A DNA stretch of 64,000 nt from Epinephelus fuscoguttatus. Taxonomy: Eukaryota; Chordata; Actinopteri; Perciformes; Serranidae. Shown here one piece after another: positions 39,701 through 49,157 of the stretch; position 1 is the first letter of the stretch; each line of letters begins with the position of its first letter. A program made the translations under genes and the position numbers. The notes below the pieces were generated by a model that was given only the letters and a program-made list of their open reading frames with translations, searched no databases and was not told the origin of the DNA. Location: positions 40,910,955 through 40,974,954 of the forward strand of contig NC_064764.1 of NCBI RefSeq assembly GCF_011397635.1. The letters run 5' to 3'.

Positions 39701-42700
39701 ACAGTTTTCCACACTGTGTTATTGGCCCTGTCAGATCACATGCTGCAGAGACAGTCTTATGTTTTCTTTACTTCTTATTTGTTGCACTTAATTCCTCTTA
39801 GTCAGGGCCGACTGATGCAGATACTGCATGTCTAACATGATGTGATATGATTATGTTTCATGAGTCTTGACCATGCACAGAGTACAGGACATACAAAGCA
39901 CACACACACACACACACTAACACACATTTTTAACAGTAGAAAATCAAGATGGAAAAAGAGCAAGCACAGACTGAAGAGGGAGGAAAATATAAACTAGGGC
40001 AGTGTGTTTCCATCGCAAGCAAAATCAGAACATGTCAAAGGAACAAATCTGTACAACAGCAAACAATATGTAAAATACACAATCAGGATTTTGGTTGTTT
40101 GTACACACACACAGCATGATGCGTGACACTCACTCCATCAGCAGCCCTCTCTTTGAGCCTGTTTAGACCTGGTATTAAAATGCATCTCAAGTGATCGGCT
40201 CACAAGTCAACAGCGATAAATGTAAGTGTAAGTTGCGTCCCTGTGACATGGGGCTAATGCTTTATAAGTTGCCCATCTTATGATGAGTTGGATGAAGTGT
40301 TGTGTGTCTTTTTCTCCTATGGAAGGAGATGTCTTGATTTCTGCTGATAGCAATATCTCCAGTTGTACTGTCACATCTGTAAAAGTGACTAGTGAGCATG
40401 CTAGCGAGAAGCTGGACGTCATAACGGTGCGTTTGGCCCTTTGACCTTCTGACGTGGGCAGTAAAGAAACCTAGGATAGTGCTTTTGTTTTGCCCAGTAG
40501 CATCAGTACATATGCCCAATTACTAAACAGAATCTGTGTCAGATTTCTGCAGTTACTGTAAAATATTTTGTTGCGTTGACTCTTAGCAAAATGTTCTGAG
40601 TTGAGTTAAGTTCCCTCTAAGCAGTGAAGCAGTGTGTATGCCAAGGGCTTTTATTGTGAAAGGTAAAATTGGTGGGAGTGAAGCTGCCGTTGACGATGTG
40701 GAAGTTTAGTGTCTTGCTATCCCAGGAGCAGATATGGCGGACGATGGAGCAACCAAGTAACTGTGGAAAATGATAAGACCACTTGTAAATGCTAGAGGGC
40801 GGGGTCTAATTCCACTTTACCTCGTTTATTTTAGGGTACATACGTACGTTGGTCAAATCTGACTTTACAAGGCTGCTGCGTGTGTTTGTGTGTGTCTGTG
40901 TGTGTTCACCTCTGCCAGGTCAGGTCTTCCTCCAGGAAGATGTTCCTGCTGGCCTTACGCCCACCCACAGGAGTCCGAGGCTCGCTGGGCTCCAACACAC
41001 ACACGGAGCAGGGAGAGTCCGACAAGGCACTCAGGTCCTCTCCAATGGAGCCCGAGTCAGCGGAGTGAGCGTAGCTTAGCGCTATCTTACGGCAGTACGT
41101 ACAGGCCCGCAGGTCTCCTGGGATCAGGGAGGGGAAATCCAAGAGACGATGAAAGACAGGAGGAGTGTTTTTAGTGTTTTTCACTGCACAATGTAACAAA
41201 TCTGACCAGGTGATGATAAGTTCACAGCTACAGTAAAGTCTTCAATAGATGTCTGAGCCTTTAATAACCTCGACTGCAGAGGGTACAAGCTTTATTCAAG
41301 TAGGCCTACAGGACTTCCTGTGAGGCCATGCTCGGGATGGACACATAAGTACATATTCTGCCTCTATCGGTCATAAAAACAAACCTCCTACTTGAAAGCG
41401 ACCAGCAGATCTGTGGCTTGGCCACCAACATCTCCCCACCTTTTGACAGCCACAGTTTTTACCCTACCCTTTAAAGACTAAAACTTGGCACAGAGATTGC
41501 AGTGACTGTGATTTCACGCTTGTTGGATTAAATAAAGGAACTGTGCATTATTCTTAGTCGACAAATTATGAAACAGGCAACAGGAATTAAGCTTGTTTAG
41601 TTTCCCCAGCCATTAAGTAATCGTGAGTATGTCACTTACCCGTGTAGCCCATGAACTTTCCAGGGATTTCCTGGTTGCAGCAGCGACTGCAGAAGATCTG
41701 GCCACACAGTCTGCAGTGATGGCGGCGGCGGAACGTTGTGAACTTCTCATTGCAGTCGTAACACTCTTTACACTGGCTATCTGGCATCCAGTACTGTTTC
41801 AGATCGCTGTCCTGAAAGGGGAAGAAGAAACCAGAGCAGAACGCTTTTATCCACAAAGAGGAACTGTGTGGGTTCAGCTCACTAAAGGCTGCCAACGTGC
41901 CGTGGCTAAAAATATTTCTGTTTAAAATGTTCTCAGCAGAGAAGGTGTTTGTAAAGGTGGAGCTGGGTGTGAATACCTGGCTCTTCCCCTCCATTATTTC
42001 CTTCAGCCTCTTCAGTGCAGTGCGAAGTTGCACAGCTGTGCGGGGGTCATGATTACTGAGAGGGGTGTCTGATTTCCTGCTGCCGTCTGAAGGCACGCAT
42101 GTAGACAGAAACACACACACAGAACACACATAAACACAAGAACTGAAAACAGTTAACATGTTCTTTCAATCCAGCCTGCTGCTGCTGCATTGTCAAATAT
42201 GCCTTTTTTAAATATACTGAATGTAAAGTGATAATAATTCAATTCCTTTATATCAGAATGCATTTAATGACAGCTACGTGACAAACATTTGACAATGCAC
42301 TTCAACACCTTATAAATAACTTCCTTATATGTTGCAAATGTGTAAAATAACACATGATGCGATCAATAAAAAGAACTGAGAAACAAAAACATGTTGAATA
42401 TAAATGTTAGCTTTAAGTCATTCACGATGACAAACATCATTCCAGTTATTATTAGTACCTGAGTGGAAAACATTAGAGCAAACAAACCAAAGCGCCTCGT
42501 AGAAAAATGCAAATATCAAAACACACGCAGACACTCGCATGCACTCAGACGCACAAATCAGTTTGTGTCAGGTTGCTCGTTCAGACCGAGTTGTTAAAGT
42601 CAAGCTAAAAGCATCTTTAGTGAAACCACACAGAAAACCCTCACCTGGCCAATCCACTGGAATCAGAAAAGACATGAGAGCGGATGTTACAGCCTGATCA

Positions 42701-45366
42701 TTCACTCGTTCAACAAGTATCTTTAAAACCCCAAACATCATATTCAGTTTGTTTTTGAGTCCCACAAGTGTCTGCTTCTTTCTTCTGTAAATTATATAAG
42801 AAGTAAAATATGAACAGAATTTTTCTCTTCATGTGAATAAATACCAACATTTAAGTTTATCTGACGTCTAACGCTTTTCATTAGGGCTGCACAATTTATT
42901 GAAATATTATATCACAATATGGCCAATTGCAACATCCAAATCACAGGACCTGCAAATGTTTTGATAGAGGTAAAATGTGTCACCACATAACATTATAGAT
43001 GTAGCACCAGCCCACAAATCACATTCCAGACATGAACATGATGTGCAAAAATTACCACCAGCATCTGTCAAAAATAATCAAAAAATGATTTTTTTGCATA
43101 TTATGCAGCGCTACTTTTCATACAATTGCATGCAACGATAAAGCGATTAATCAATGAACCTATAAGTTGTCAACTGTTAGATTAATCGCCAACTAACTGG
43201 ATAATCAATTAATTTGTTTGAGTAGTTTTGAAAGAAACAAAATAGTCAAAGTTCTTTGAATTTAGCTTTTTAATTGTGAATATGTTCTGATTTATTTCCT
43301 CCTCTCTGACAGTAAACTGAATACCTTTGGGTTGAGGACCAAAAAAAAAAGACGTTTGAAGACGTTCTCTCGGGCTTTGGGAAACACTGGTCGAAATTTT
43401 TCAACATTTTCTGACATTTTATAAACCAAACATTTATCCATTATTGGAGAAAATAATCAACAGTTTTCTTGACAATGAAAAAAATGTTAGATGTAGCCCT
43501 ATTTTAGATTTTAAAACACTTGTTTCTCTACTGTTTCTCTTCTTACGTTGACTATGTTGTATTACTGATTGTATAGTCTCGCTCACCAGACCTTTCTCAA
43601 AAAAAGAAAGGTCTGGCTGGGCCGACTCTCACTTTAAGATTGGAGAAAAAAAAGGCCCCGGCTGCTTGTATTTCTTTCAACCAATCACAATCGTTCTGGA
43701 CGGTGCCACAGCAACGGTGCGCTTGCAAAAATATTGCAGGGGGGAAACAGGTTTCGGTGTAACACGCCCACAAAAATATCGCCTACAGGACGCGAACCAT
43801 GGCAGAAAAATGGCTACATCCCTGCAAGATCAAACACCGCAAAAGTTAGTAAAGGACGTGTTGAAAACGGTTGAAAACTGCTACGCAACCGGAGGTGGTA
43901 GGGCGGGACTTCAGCGGGTGGCTTGTTCTGCCCAATGAGAGGCTGATCTCTGCAGTGAACTTCCGCCCACTCAGACTACTGATTGTATTACTCCAAGATC
44001 AGTGCTCCTATACTTCCTAATTTAATTCTAAAAGCCAAAGCCAGGGACAGTGGTCCTGTATGCATCTACTTTGTATTGTACATATGAAGCAGTGTTTTAT
44101 GCATTTGTCCTTGTCAAATAAACAAGTAAATAAATACAGGAATACTTCAACAGAGTATTTTGATGCGCATTATGATTTTTAGAGTCTCATCCCTGCTGAA
44201 AATGCCATAGTTATGCCAATCTATATATGAAAATAAATCTTGGCAGTGACAAATAAAAACACAGGAGGACATGGATTCATATTTTTTAATGTTGATTTAA
44301 ATGTTTGAGTCATTTGCAAACTTCCTGAGATTTCAGAACTTTCTGAACATGTGCAAATAGTATAGCAGAAAAAAATACTTTTAGGTCTAACATATAAAAT
44401 GTATGTGTTTCTGCAGTTTTTGTAACTGATCCTGTCCTTTACTTTACTTTGCTTTGTCAGCACCTGACCGTACCAGAGAGGTTATAAGACGTTGTCTCTC
44501 TGAAGACAGGCTTTATGTTGTTTAGACTAGATGATTTAAAAGAGGCGCACACCTCCATTTGTGACCCTGTTCCGACTGTATAATTAAAGTTGGAGAGATT
44601 GTTTCTTTAAGCAAACTTCTAATGAAACTAATGAAAGTGTCTTTTTACCAAATACCTGACCTGGATGTTAAAAATATATATTCAACAAAAAGATACTGAA
44701 TACTGAACTTCAGAATAAAGTGCATGAATAAAACACATCTGTCCCAAAGTGCAGCTTTAAATCTAAAATTTAAAAAAGTTAAATATGAAACAAACTAATT
44801 ATTTTTCAGAGAGCAAGTTAGGGAGCTGTAGTTTAATAACAGACATGGTCCACGGTGTTATCAGTGAACTCTGATTAGTGCACTCGCCACAGCACAGAGG
44901 CTTTCAATCAACTCACAGAGGAGTTTCACATTCCAGATAATGTAATCAACAAATGTGACGCAAAAGAGAGTAAACAACCTGATTTCATAATGATGTCAGA
45001 GACATTATTAATATCAGATGGAATTGAATAATTGTCCTCAGATTGATCATCCGATATGATCTGCCAGCAGAAGGAAAATAGCAAATACTAACTGACTTTT
45101 AAACTAAAACTAAGATGTCAATAATTCAATCCAGATATAAAGAGATACATATAAGTTTACTTTAAGAGCTTTAAACATTTAGAAGGATTAATTAATCACT
45201 GATTCTGAAGAATTCTGGAGAACACCTCACCCCAACAGCTGGAAAAGCTGTTGAAGCATGAAAAACAGCACCAGAGATGCTGTATAATGAGAGTTTCTTC
45301 AACCTGTTTCTTACTGAAGACAACTTTTCTGTCTGATCAAACACACTCAAGCTTCAAATAGCAACA

Positions 45367-45397
<31 letters not shown>

Positions 45398-48300
45398 CTT
45401 ACCAGAGGCAGTGGAGGTGCGTCTGAGGTGGTCTGGGTGCTGTTTCCGGTGTGTCCTGGAACCGTACTGAGAGTGGGTCGGACTGGAGGACCAGCTCCTC
45501 CTCTCTGACTGAGGAGAAGGGGACGGCACATCTGGCTTCTCTGGAACCGTCGAGGGAGGACGTCCCTCCTCTAAACACACACATACCATACACACAAACA
45601 CACACACACATTAGTGAGATAAAGTAAAGAAGAAAATGTGGTTAAGATATAAAAAAGCCTCAACAAATTAAAGCTAATGTGATATGTCGTTCCCTCTGCT
45701 TCCCTGCTCGACTCAGATTTGACCTCGCTTCAGTTAAGTTGCTCACTGCTTGGTCAGTTTCCTTTAGAGAGTACTCTGTAAACGTCATTGTCGAGCTCAC
45801 AGCAGCACCCAGTTGCATTCTGGGTCCTGCATGCTTCAAACTCATGGTGTGACTGGCACTGGGGCAAAATTGGCATGGGATGTGGTGAGACATAAGGCGA
45901 CTCTCCAAATTTAAAATAAAACCAGCTCTGCGCTCCATCCAACATGTTTGCGCTTGTGTTCCCAGCTCGCTTCGCTCACACACCTTGCACCAGGACAGGT
46001 ATTTCTTTCACCTTCTAAGTCTGCATGAGTGTCATGTCTTGGTCCTGGAGACGCCGAGTGTAGCAGAAACTGCCATAAAAGCAGTTTGGAGTATTTTGCC
46101 AGGGCTTTATATTTCTGTCTGTCTGTGCATAGATTTTGTCAGGCTGATAGTGTCACAACTGTGCAAGATGCAGTCGCAAAACTCTGGAGATGTGAAGATG
46201 AGATCAAATAAAGGCTGAGTTCAAAGATGGTGGTTGTCCGAGTAGGAGATTAGTAAGGGGCTGGTGAGGAGCAGTAAACACATGCTGATACAACGGTTTT
46301 TGTTGTGTCTTTGTGATGGCTTTATTGAGCAGTGCACTTCTGTTGAATTCTCAGAACACGTGTGAGCCTGTTCTTATCGTATATCTCTTCAACACTGTGC
46401 TTTTTTCTTAGAACGTTGAGGTCTTTGGAGAATAAAGAATACAAATGTTTGCTTGTAATGGCTTCTCAAATCTTTCTGCTTCATGATATAATTATTATTT
46501 TTATCATTACTGCTAATTAACTGGGCATTTTGACAAAAAAGCATTTAGTATGTGATGGAAGTTCATTTACTCATCTTTTTTAAAAACATTTTTGATGCTA
46601 AAAACAATAAGAAAGATCAACTGAGGATAAAAACAGTTCAGTGTTAGCTGCAGTCCAAATCATTCAATCAAAGAGTTTAAATTAAGTTATACCGCACAGT
46701 AAAATGTGACATGATATCCTTTATGGACACATTTTCTATCTGCTCTAATGTAACTAGAATAAAGTGCAGCACTGCTCCTTTAATCTCATCTGTAAGATGT
46801 CAGTGTGAGGCCCGAGCTGCCACAGAGAGGGAGGAGTGTCGGTCAGAGAGCTTCAGAGGTGGGACCATGATCACACCAGTCATGTGCTCACTGCTTCCTG
46901 GACGACTATTTCAATCACATGACCTCACAAGACTCTCCTTAATTACCCCGACTTCTGTAAAGTGCAGTGAAACCCAGCTCAGTAATGTTTCATGTGTTTT
47001 ACACCACATCGGAACTTTGGAACAGTTTATAAATCACTGAGCCGTCTCATAACAAGATGGAACAAATACAACACTGACCTTTGATTTAATAACATGACTC
47101 AGTTTGAAAAACACTGTCTGTGGTCATTTTTCACCAACTTTTAAGGAACAGAAATTAAAGTCAAAAACATATTTTTTGTTTTATGATATATTGCCTCCTG
47201 TCTGGTCCTATTTTCCCCCTAAATGAAGTCATGACAACAAACCTCGATCTTCACTGCTGGTTTGTGTAAAACTTTGACTTTGAATTTAAGAAACGCTGCA
47301 TTGGTATTATATGAAGTTCACTCATGATTCCTGGGTGCCACCTGTCTTAACTTGTTTGTGTAATAAAATACAGTTACAGTATGTTTGAGCAAAATGCCCT
47401 TCCCTATGCAAAGAGTAAGTCAATAGTGAGCTTCTGAAGACTTTATGTGAATAAAGGAGAGGTTTGACAGTGACAGAGTTACTGGTGGCTGTAATCATTC
47501 CTCCTGTCCACACTGACTGAGAAGAGATCCTTTCATAAACTTGTTTTAATGCGAGTGTGGAACAAAATCTGCAGTCTTTGTTCTGCACAAAAGCTAAAGC
47601 TCATGTAGAGACAACTCTGGTTTAACTCTCAGTCATTACTTTGTCCAGTCTTACGACACAGACGTGATACACGTTTTAGTTTCAATGTTACTCACAGTTC
47701 CTGAGAATACCAGGATATTTTCCGATAAACACCCATAAAGACACTTAGAAATAATGGAAAAAAGATGCAACACGAAGACCTGCCTGAGAATCACATGTTT
47801 GTAGGTTTTCTGATCATCAGAGTTATCCAGTGATATTTCTCTGTACATCCATGGGTACATTACGGAAAGGAATGTACCCATGGAGTGTAGTGAGTGTAGC
47901 TCCAAAACTCAGAGCATCAGAGGTTATGCCGCAACTAGAAGTAAGCCAAAGAATAATAACAGACAAAATCCATTGATGTTACTTTTTTCATGTTGTACAT
48001 GAGGCTCAGAACGTCCCATTAACATGGTTCTTATATTTCTGGAACACTGTCAGTCTCCTCTGTTCATTCATTTACAGATACATGGGGAGACCAAGTGTTG
48101 GGGTTGCAGTTATCGCAATGTTGACGCAGTATCAGAATTTGAAGACCCCTGAACTGTATCATCTATACGTCACAAAAGTGGGGCAAGTAGGAGCTGCAGT
48201 GCAACAAAACATTGATAATAATACAGCCATAAGTGGCTGTTCTGGGGTTCAAAGGTCCGGCATGGACCTTTTAAAGCCTGTAAGCTGGGTAGGATCAAGA

Positions 48301-49141
48301 CCTTTAAAAGTTTAGGACGCCTGCATTAAAGATTACCAACAGGTTTTATGATGATTGGACAGATGCTCATTCATTATCGTCCAAATCTCTACCAGGCCAC
48401 GCAACTGCAGAAACATTTTGGAAACATGCTTTAATGGCTTGGTTAAAAAAGTCCACAGAGTTTGATTATGTTTGTATGTAAAAACATCAGAGAAGTCGAA
48501 AATGTGTTTTTCAAAAAATTCAAAATGGAAAATCTAGTAAAGCAGACCTGAATGGTCCTTGAGGCTTTTTGTAGTGAACATTGAGCAGGACGTGTGTAAA
48601 ATTTCAAGTCAGTTCAACATACGCCTTTCAAAGAAGAAAAAAATTCGGCCTTAATTAAAATGCCCCCATCTGGCTGATTGGCATTATATATATCTTGAGC
48701 ACCATTTGGTCACGGCTTCTTATCATTGGTAAAAAAATCCATTGGTAAAAAAATCCAGCTCCTCCCCCAGGAGGAGCTGGAAAGAATTACTGAGGAGAGG
48801 GATGTCTGGGGTGCCTTGCTCAGCCTGCTGCCCCCGAGACCTGGCCCCGGATAAGTGGATGAAAATGGATGGATGGATGGATGGATGGATGGATGGACAT
48901 CCATAACTACATCTACATGTTTTCATGTGTGTGTTTGTGTGGACGGGCAGTCCTGACCTTTGTTGTTGAAACGAAACAGGTTGACAAAGGAGCTGTATGC
49001 GGAGCGGAGGGGGGGCTCATCCTGCTCCGGGGTCAGTGGTTTGAAGTGCGTCAGGTGTGAGGGGCTGGCGGGCGAGGTGACAGGCGGCTCGACACTCCAG
49101 TCCGTTGAGGATGAAGACGAGGACTTGTCATCAGCAGCCAT
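17585..49141 (-). CDS. pikfyve: pikfyve, FYVE-type zinc finger phosphoinositide kinase (complete)
   Basis: Phosphoinositide 5-kinase that makes PI(3,5)P2 from PI3P, and PI5P, on endosomes and lysosomes, working with VAC14 and FIG4. I assembled 41 coding exons, ATG 49141-49139 to TGA 17587-17585. In transcript order they start 48958-49141, 45403-45570, 41977-42086, 41640-41811, 40910-41117, 39075-39164, 38828-38984, 38064-38221, 36143-36254, 35839-35986, 35110-35274, 34892-34954, 34668-34797, 33175-33355, 32939-33013, 32697-32804, 32456-32596, 31664-31790, 30729-31585, 29739-30146. The other 21 are in the two kinase-half entries. Every junction keeps phase; the total is 6270 nt, 2089 residues, close to the human length of 2098. 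Domains in order are FYVE (about 160-220), DEP (about 363-438), a TCP-1/CCT-like region (about 590-860), a PIKfyve-specific middle, and the PIP kinase (about 1750-2085). The start matches the conserved N-terminus ([21 protein letters not shown]). Confidence 0.96.
20700..21190 (-). repeat. Dispersed AAGTAC-rich repeat, copy 2
   Basis: It contains TACTTAAGTTAAAGTAGCAA, CTGTCAGATATATGTAGCAG, AGTATTTCCCTCTGAGATGT and TTGAGTAAATGTATTTAG, the reverse-oriented version of the family. It occupies most of the pikfyve intron 20429-21250 and ends about 60 bp from an exon. Confidence 0.6.
21981..22020. repeat. (GT)n microsatellite at pikfyve donor
   Basis: Twenty GT units end directly at the plus-strand AC (21-22 of line 22021), that is, the run starts right after the minus-strand donor of exon 22023-22157. 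Confidence 0.95.
23418..23456. repeat. (GGA)n microsatellite
   Basis: A purine-only AGG trinucleotide run of about 12 units lies next to the SINE at 23470. Confidence 0.9.
23470..23750 (-). mobile_element. tRNA-derived SINE, minus strand
   Basis: Read on the minus strand it starts CCCAGCTCAGTGGCCTGGTA, has a tRNA-like A box and the B box GGTTCGATCCC. It continues into a body with TTTGGCACTCAGCTTCAGGG-like sequence and ends GACAATCAGTGGAACTTTAC with a TTTAC-rich tail. This is the architecture of a teleost tRNA SINE. It sits between pikfyve exons 24119-24273 and 23155-23251, in the same orientation as the gene. Confidence 0.75.
25455..25728 (-). mobile_element. tRNA-derived SINE, minus strand (second family)
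   Basis: On the minus strand it begins GGGGCAGCTGTGGCTCAGAC (A box region) and then has the B box GCAGTTCGACCCC. The body includes TCTTGGGCAAGATACTGAAC and ends near GTAAAAACATTTCGAGTGGT and AAGCGCTTTAC-like sequence common in fish SINEs. It lies immediately downstream (minus strand) of pikfyve exon 25735-25848, only a few bases past the donor. Confidence 0.75.
28860..29600 (+). mobile_element. L2-type LINE reverse transcriptase remnant
   Basis: This is a decayed non-LTR retrotransposon inside a pikfyve intron, antisense to the gene. Reverse transcriptase blocks are readable across shifting frames: [12 protein letters not shown], then [15 protein letters not shown] sequence, [30 protein letters not shown] and [21 protein letters not shown] trailing [12 protein letters not shown] segment follows. 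The FxxCYAD block and MLPxGxII match the L2/CR1-group signature. Frame changes near 29000-29080 and after 29460 make it non-functional. It lacks the endonuclease half, the usual 5' truncation of LINE copies. Confidence 0.85.
30729..33355 (-). other. pikfyve: pikfyve TCP-1/CCT-like chaperonin region exons
   Basis: The exons are 33175-33355, 32939-33013, 32697-32804, 32456-32596, 31664-31790 and 30729-31585. They encode the Cpn60/TCP-1-like region that in PIKfyve family proteins contacts VAC14. Conserved pieces include [97 protein letters not shown], and [19 protein letters not shown]. The last exon is unusually long (857 nt). After [10 protein letters not shown] it runs into an acidic, low-complexity insert before rejoining conserved [13 protein letters not shown]. 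Confidence 0.93.
33705..33735. repeat. (TA)n microsatellite
   Basis: About fifteen uninterrupted TA units in the pikfyve intron 33356-34667. Confidence 0.95.
34241..34427 (+). mobile_element. tRNA-derived SINE
   Basis: The head resembles a tRNA with RNA polymerase III promoter boxes: A box TAGCTCAGTGGG at 34251-34262 and B box GGTTTGATTCC at 34313-34323. A fish-SINE body (GTGCCCCATGTACAAAGGC, CCCTTTGCTGCATGTCGTCC) and a pyrimidine-rich CTCTCTCCCCTCTTCC part follow, then an A-rich end. It lies in a pikfyve intron on the opposite strand to the gene. Confidence 0.8.
34668..35986 (-). other. pikfyve: pikfyve DEP to TCP-1 linker exons
   Basis: The exons are 35839-35986, 35110-35274, 34892-34954 and 34668-34797. 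They code for the conserved linker [33 protein letters not shown], then [35 protein letters not shown] and [20 protein letters not shown]. These Ser-rich blocks are typical phosphorylation-prone linker in PIKfyve. All four junctions are in phase. A copy of a fish dispersed repeat rich in AAGTAAAAGTACT sits between the first two (about 35340-35725). Confidence 0.9.
35340..35725 (-). repeat. Dispersed AAGTAC-rich repeat, copy 3
   Basis: ACTAAAGTAAAAGTACTCAT, TATTTCCCTCTGAAATGTGG and GAGTAAAAGTACTTAGTTAC identify it as the same family as the copies at about 20700 and 53560. It lies in the pikfyve intron 35275-35838. Confidence 0.6.
36143..38221 (-). other. pikfyve: pikfyve DEP domain exons (36143-36254, 38064-38221)
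   Basis: Exons coding for the DEP domain: [38 protein letters not shown], then [19 protein letters not shown] and [10 protein letters not shown]. The fold is known from Dishevelled/EGL-10/pleckstrin proteins; its role in PIKfyve is not settled, and membrane or partner binding is usual. The intron between them (36255-38063, 1.8 kb) holds no recognisable gene. Around 37400-37660 it carries sequence resembling a dispersed fish repeat. Confidence 0.92.
39370..39396 (-). other. pikfyve: Candidate 27-nt cassette microexon of pikfyve
   Basis: On the minus strand a pyrimidine-rich CT-repeat tract and an AG acceptor (39398-39397) are followed by 27 nt and a consensus donor GTGAGT. The insert is exactly nine codons long and fits the phase of the flanking exons (40910-41117 and 39075-39164). 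It would add [12 protein letters not shown] residues after TWQR and before MIHQEQQ. The human reference protein lacks this insert as I recall it, so it would be optional. Inclusion is inferred from sequence only. Confidence 0.5.
40910..41811 (-). other. pikfyve: pikfyve FYVE zinc-finger exons (40910-41117, 41640-41811)
   Basis: These two exons encode the FYVE finger that binds PI3P and targets the kinase to endosomes. All hallmarks are present: the WMPD (WxxD) entry motif, CKEC, the basic [10 protein letters not shown] ligand patch, FCSRCC and the last pair CTYC, making eight zinc-ligand cysteines/histidines. The intron at 41118-41639 interrupts the domain after GYTG, as expected for this gene. 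Downstream of the finger come [11 protein letters not shown] and the conserved [17 protein letters not shown] segment. Confidence 0.95.
43580..43985 (+). repeat. Dispersed element with leading hairpin
   Basis: It starts with an 11-bp inverted repeat, CCAGACCTTTC (43586-43596) and GAAAGGTCTGG (43606-43616). The copies of CTGATTGTAT on both sides (about 43566 and 43979) look like a target-site duplication. It carries several CCAAT/ATTGG sites and is GC-richer than the intron around it. Part of it is related to 9945-10170. Confidence 0.5.
45369..45397. repeat. (GT)n microsatellite
   Basis: A GT run ends four bases from the plus-strand complement of the pikfyve exon 2 donor. Confidence 0.95.
45403..45570 (-). 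other. pikfyve: pikfyve exon 2, Ser/Pro-rich N-terminal linker
   Basis: It continues FNNK with [20 protein letters not shown], then a Ser/Arg/His-rich stretch ending [14 protein letters not shown] sequence. Phase 1 in and phase 1 out agree with the flanking exons. The segment is much less conserved than the domains on either side; the human counterpart is also Ser-rich. A GT microsatellite (45369-45397) lies just inside the downstream donor. Confidence 0.8.
45571..48957 (-). other. pikfyve intron 1 (between coding exons), no gene seen
   Basis: This 3.4 kb intron has no recognisable exon. It contains a 13-bp hairpin at 47849-47883 and a LINE 3'-end relic with a GGAT microsatellite at 48735-48900. 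Several A/T-rich stretches are present. Confidence 0.5.
48735..48900 (-). mobile_element. LINE 3'-end relic with (GGAT)n tail
   Basis: On the plus strand the sequence after the short hairpin reads, in one frame, as [19 protein letters not shown] then LPPRPGPG followed by a stop and GGATGGATGG repeats. This ending is common to fish LINE or retroposon 3' regions, where the last codons are followed by a GGAT microsatellite. Only this stub is present. The strand is uncertain because the readable frame is on the plus strand. Confidence 0.45.
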
Positions 49142-49157
49142 ATCACTGCTGCTCCTG
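48958..49157 (-). other. pikfyve: pikfyve first coding exon with start codon
   Basis: It codes for [20 protein letters not shown] and then the conserved [16 protein letters not shown] and [12 protein letters not shown] segments. The acceptor is ambiguous: the minus-strand sequence gives AG at either 49159-49158 or three bases further in (exon starting at 49157 or 49154). The frame is open from the acceptor into the ATG, so an upstream in-frame start is possible (see the finding at 51373-51416). The donor is at 48957-48956, a GTCAGG-type site. Confidence 0.85.

Larger units (their letters stand above)
42087..45402 (-). other. pikfyve intron 2, no gene seen
   Basis: This 3.3 kb intron separates the Ser-rich linker exon from the pre-FYVE exon. 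It holds a GGGCTGCACAATTTATTGAA-type dispersed repeat at about 42884-43130 and an element at about 43580-43985 that opens with a hairpin. The rest is AT-rich unassigned sequence without splice-flanked open frames. Confidence 0.5.

Noticed and set aside
41632..42159. Single 175-codon exon including the FYVE start
   Set aside because: Family comparison shows a GT-AG intron 41812-41976 inside; the continuous frame is treated as possible retention, not the main exon.
48082..48315. 77-codon open frame in pikfyve intron 1
   Set aside because: No acceptor or donor in phase with neighbours and no family resemblance; probably part of an old dispersed repeat.
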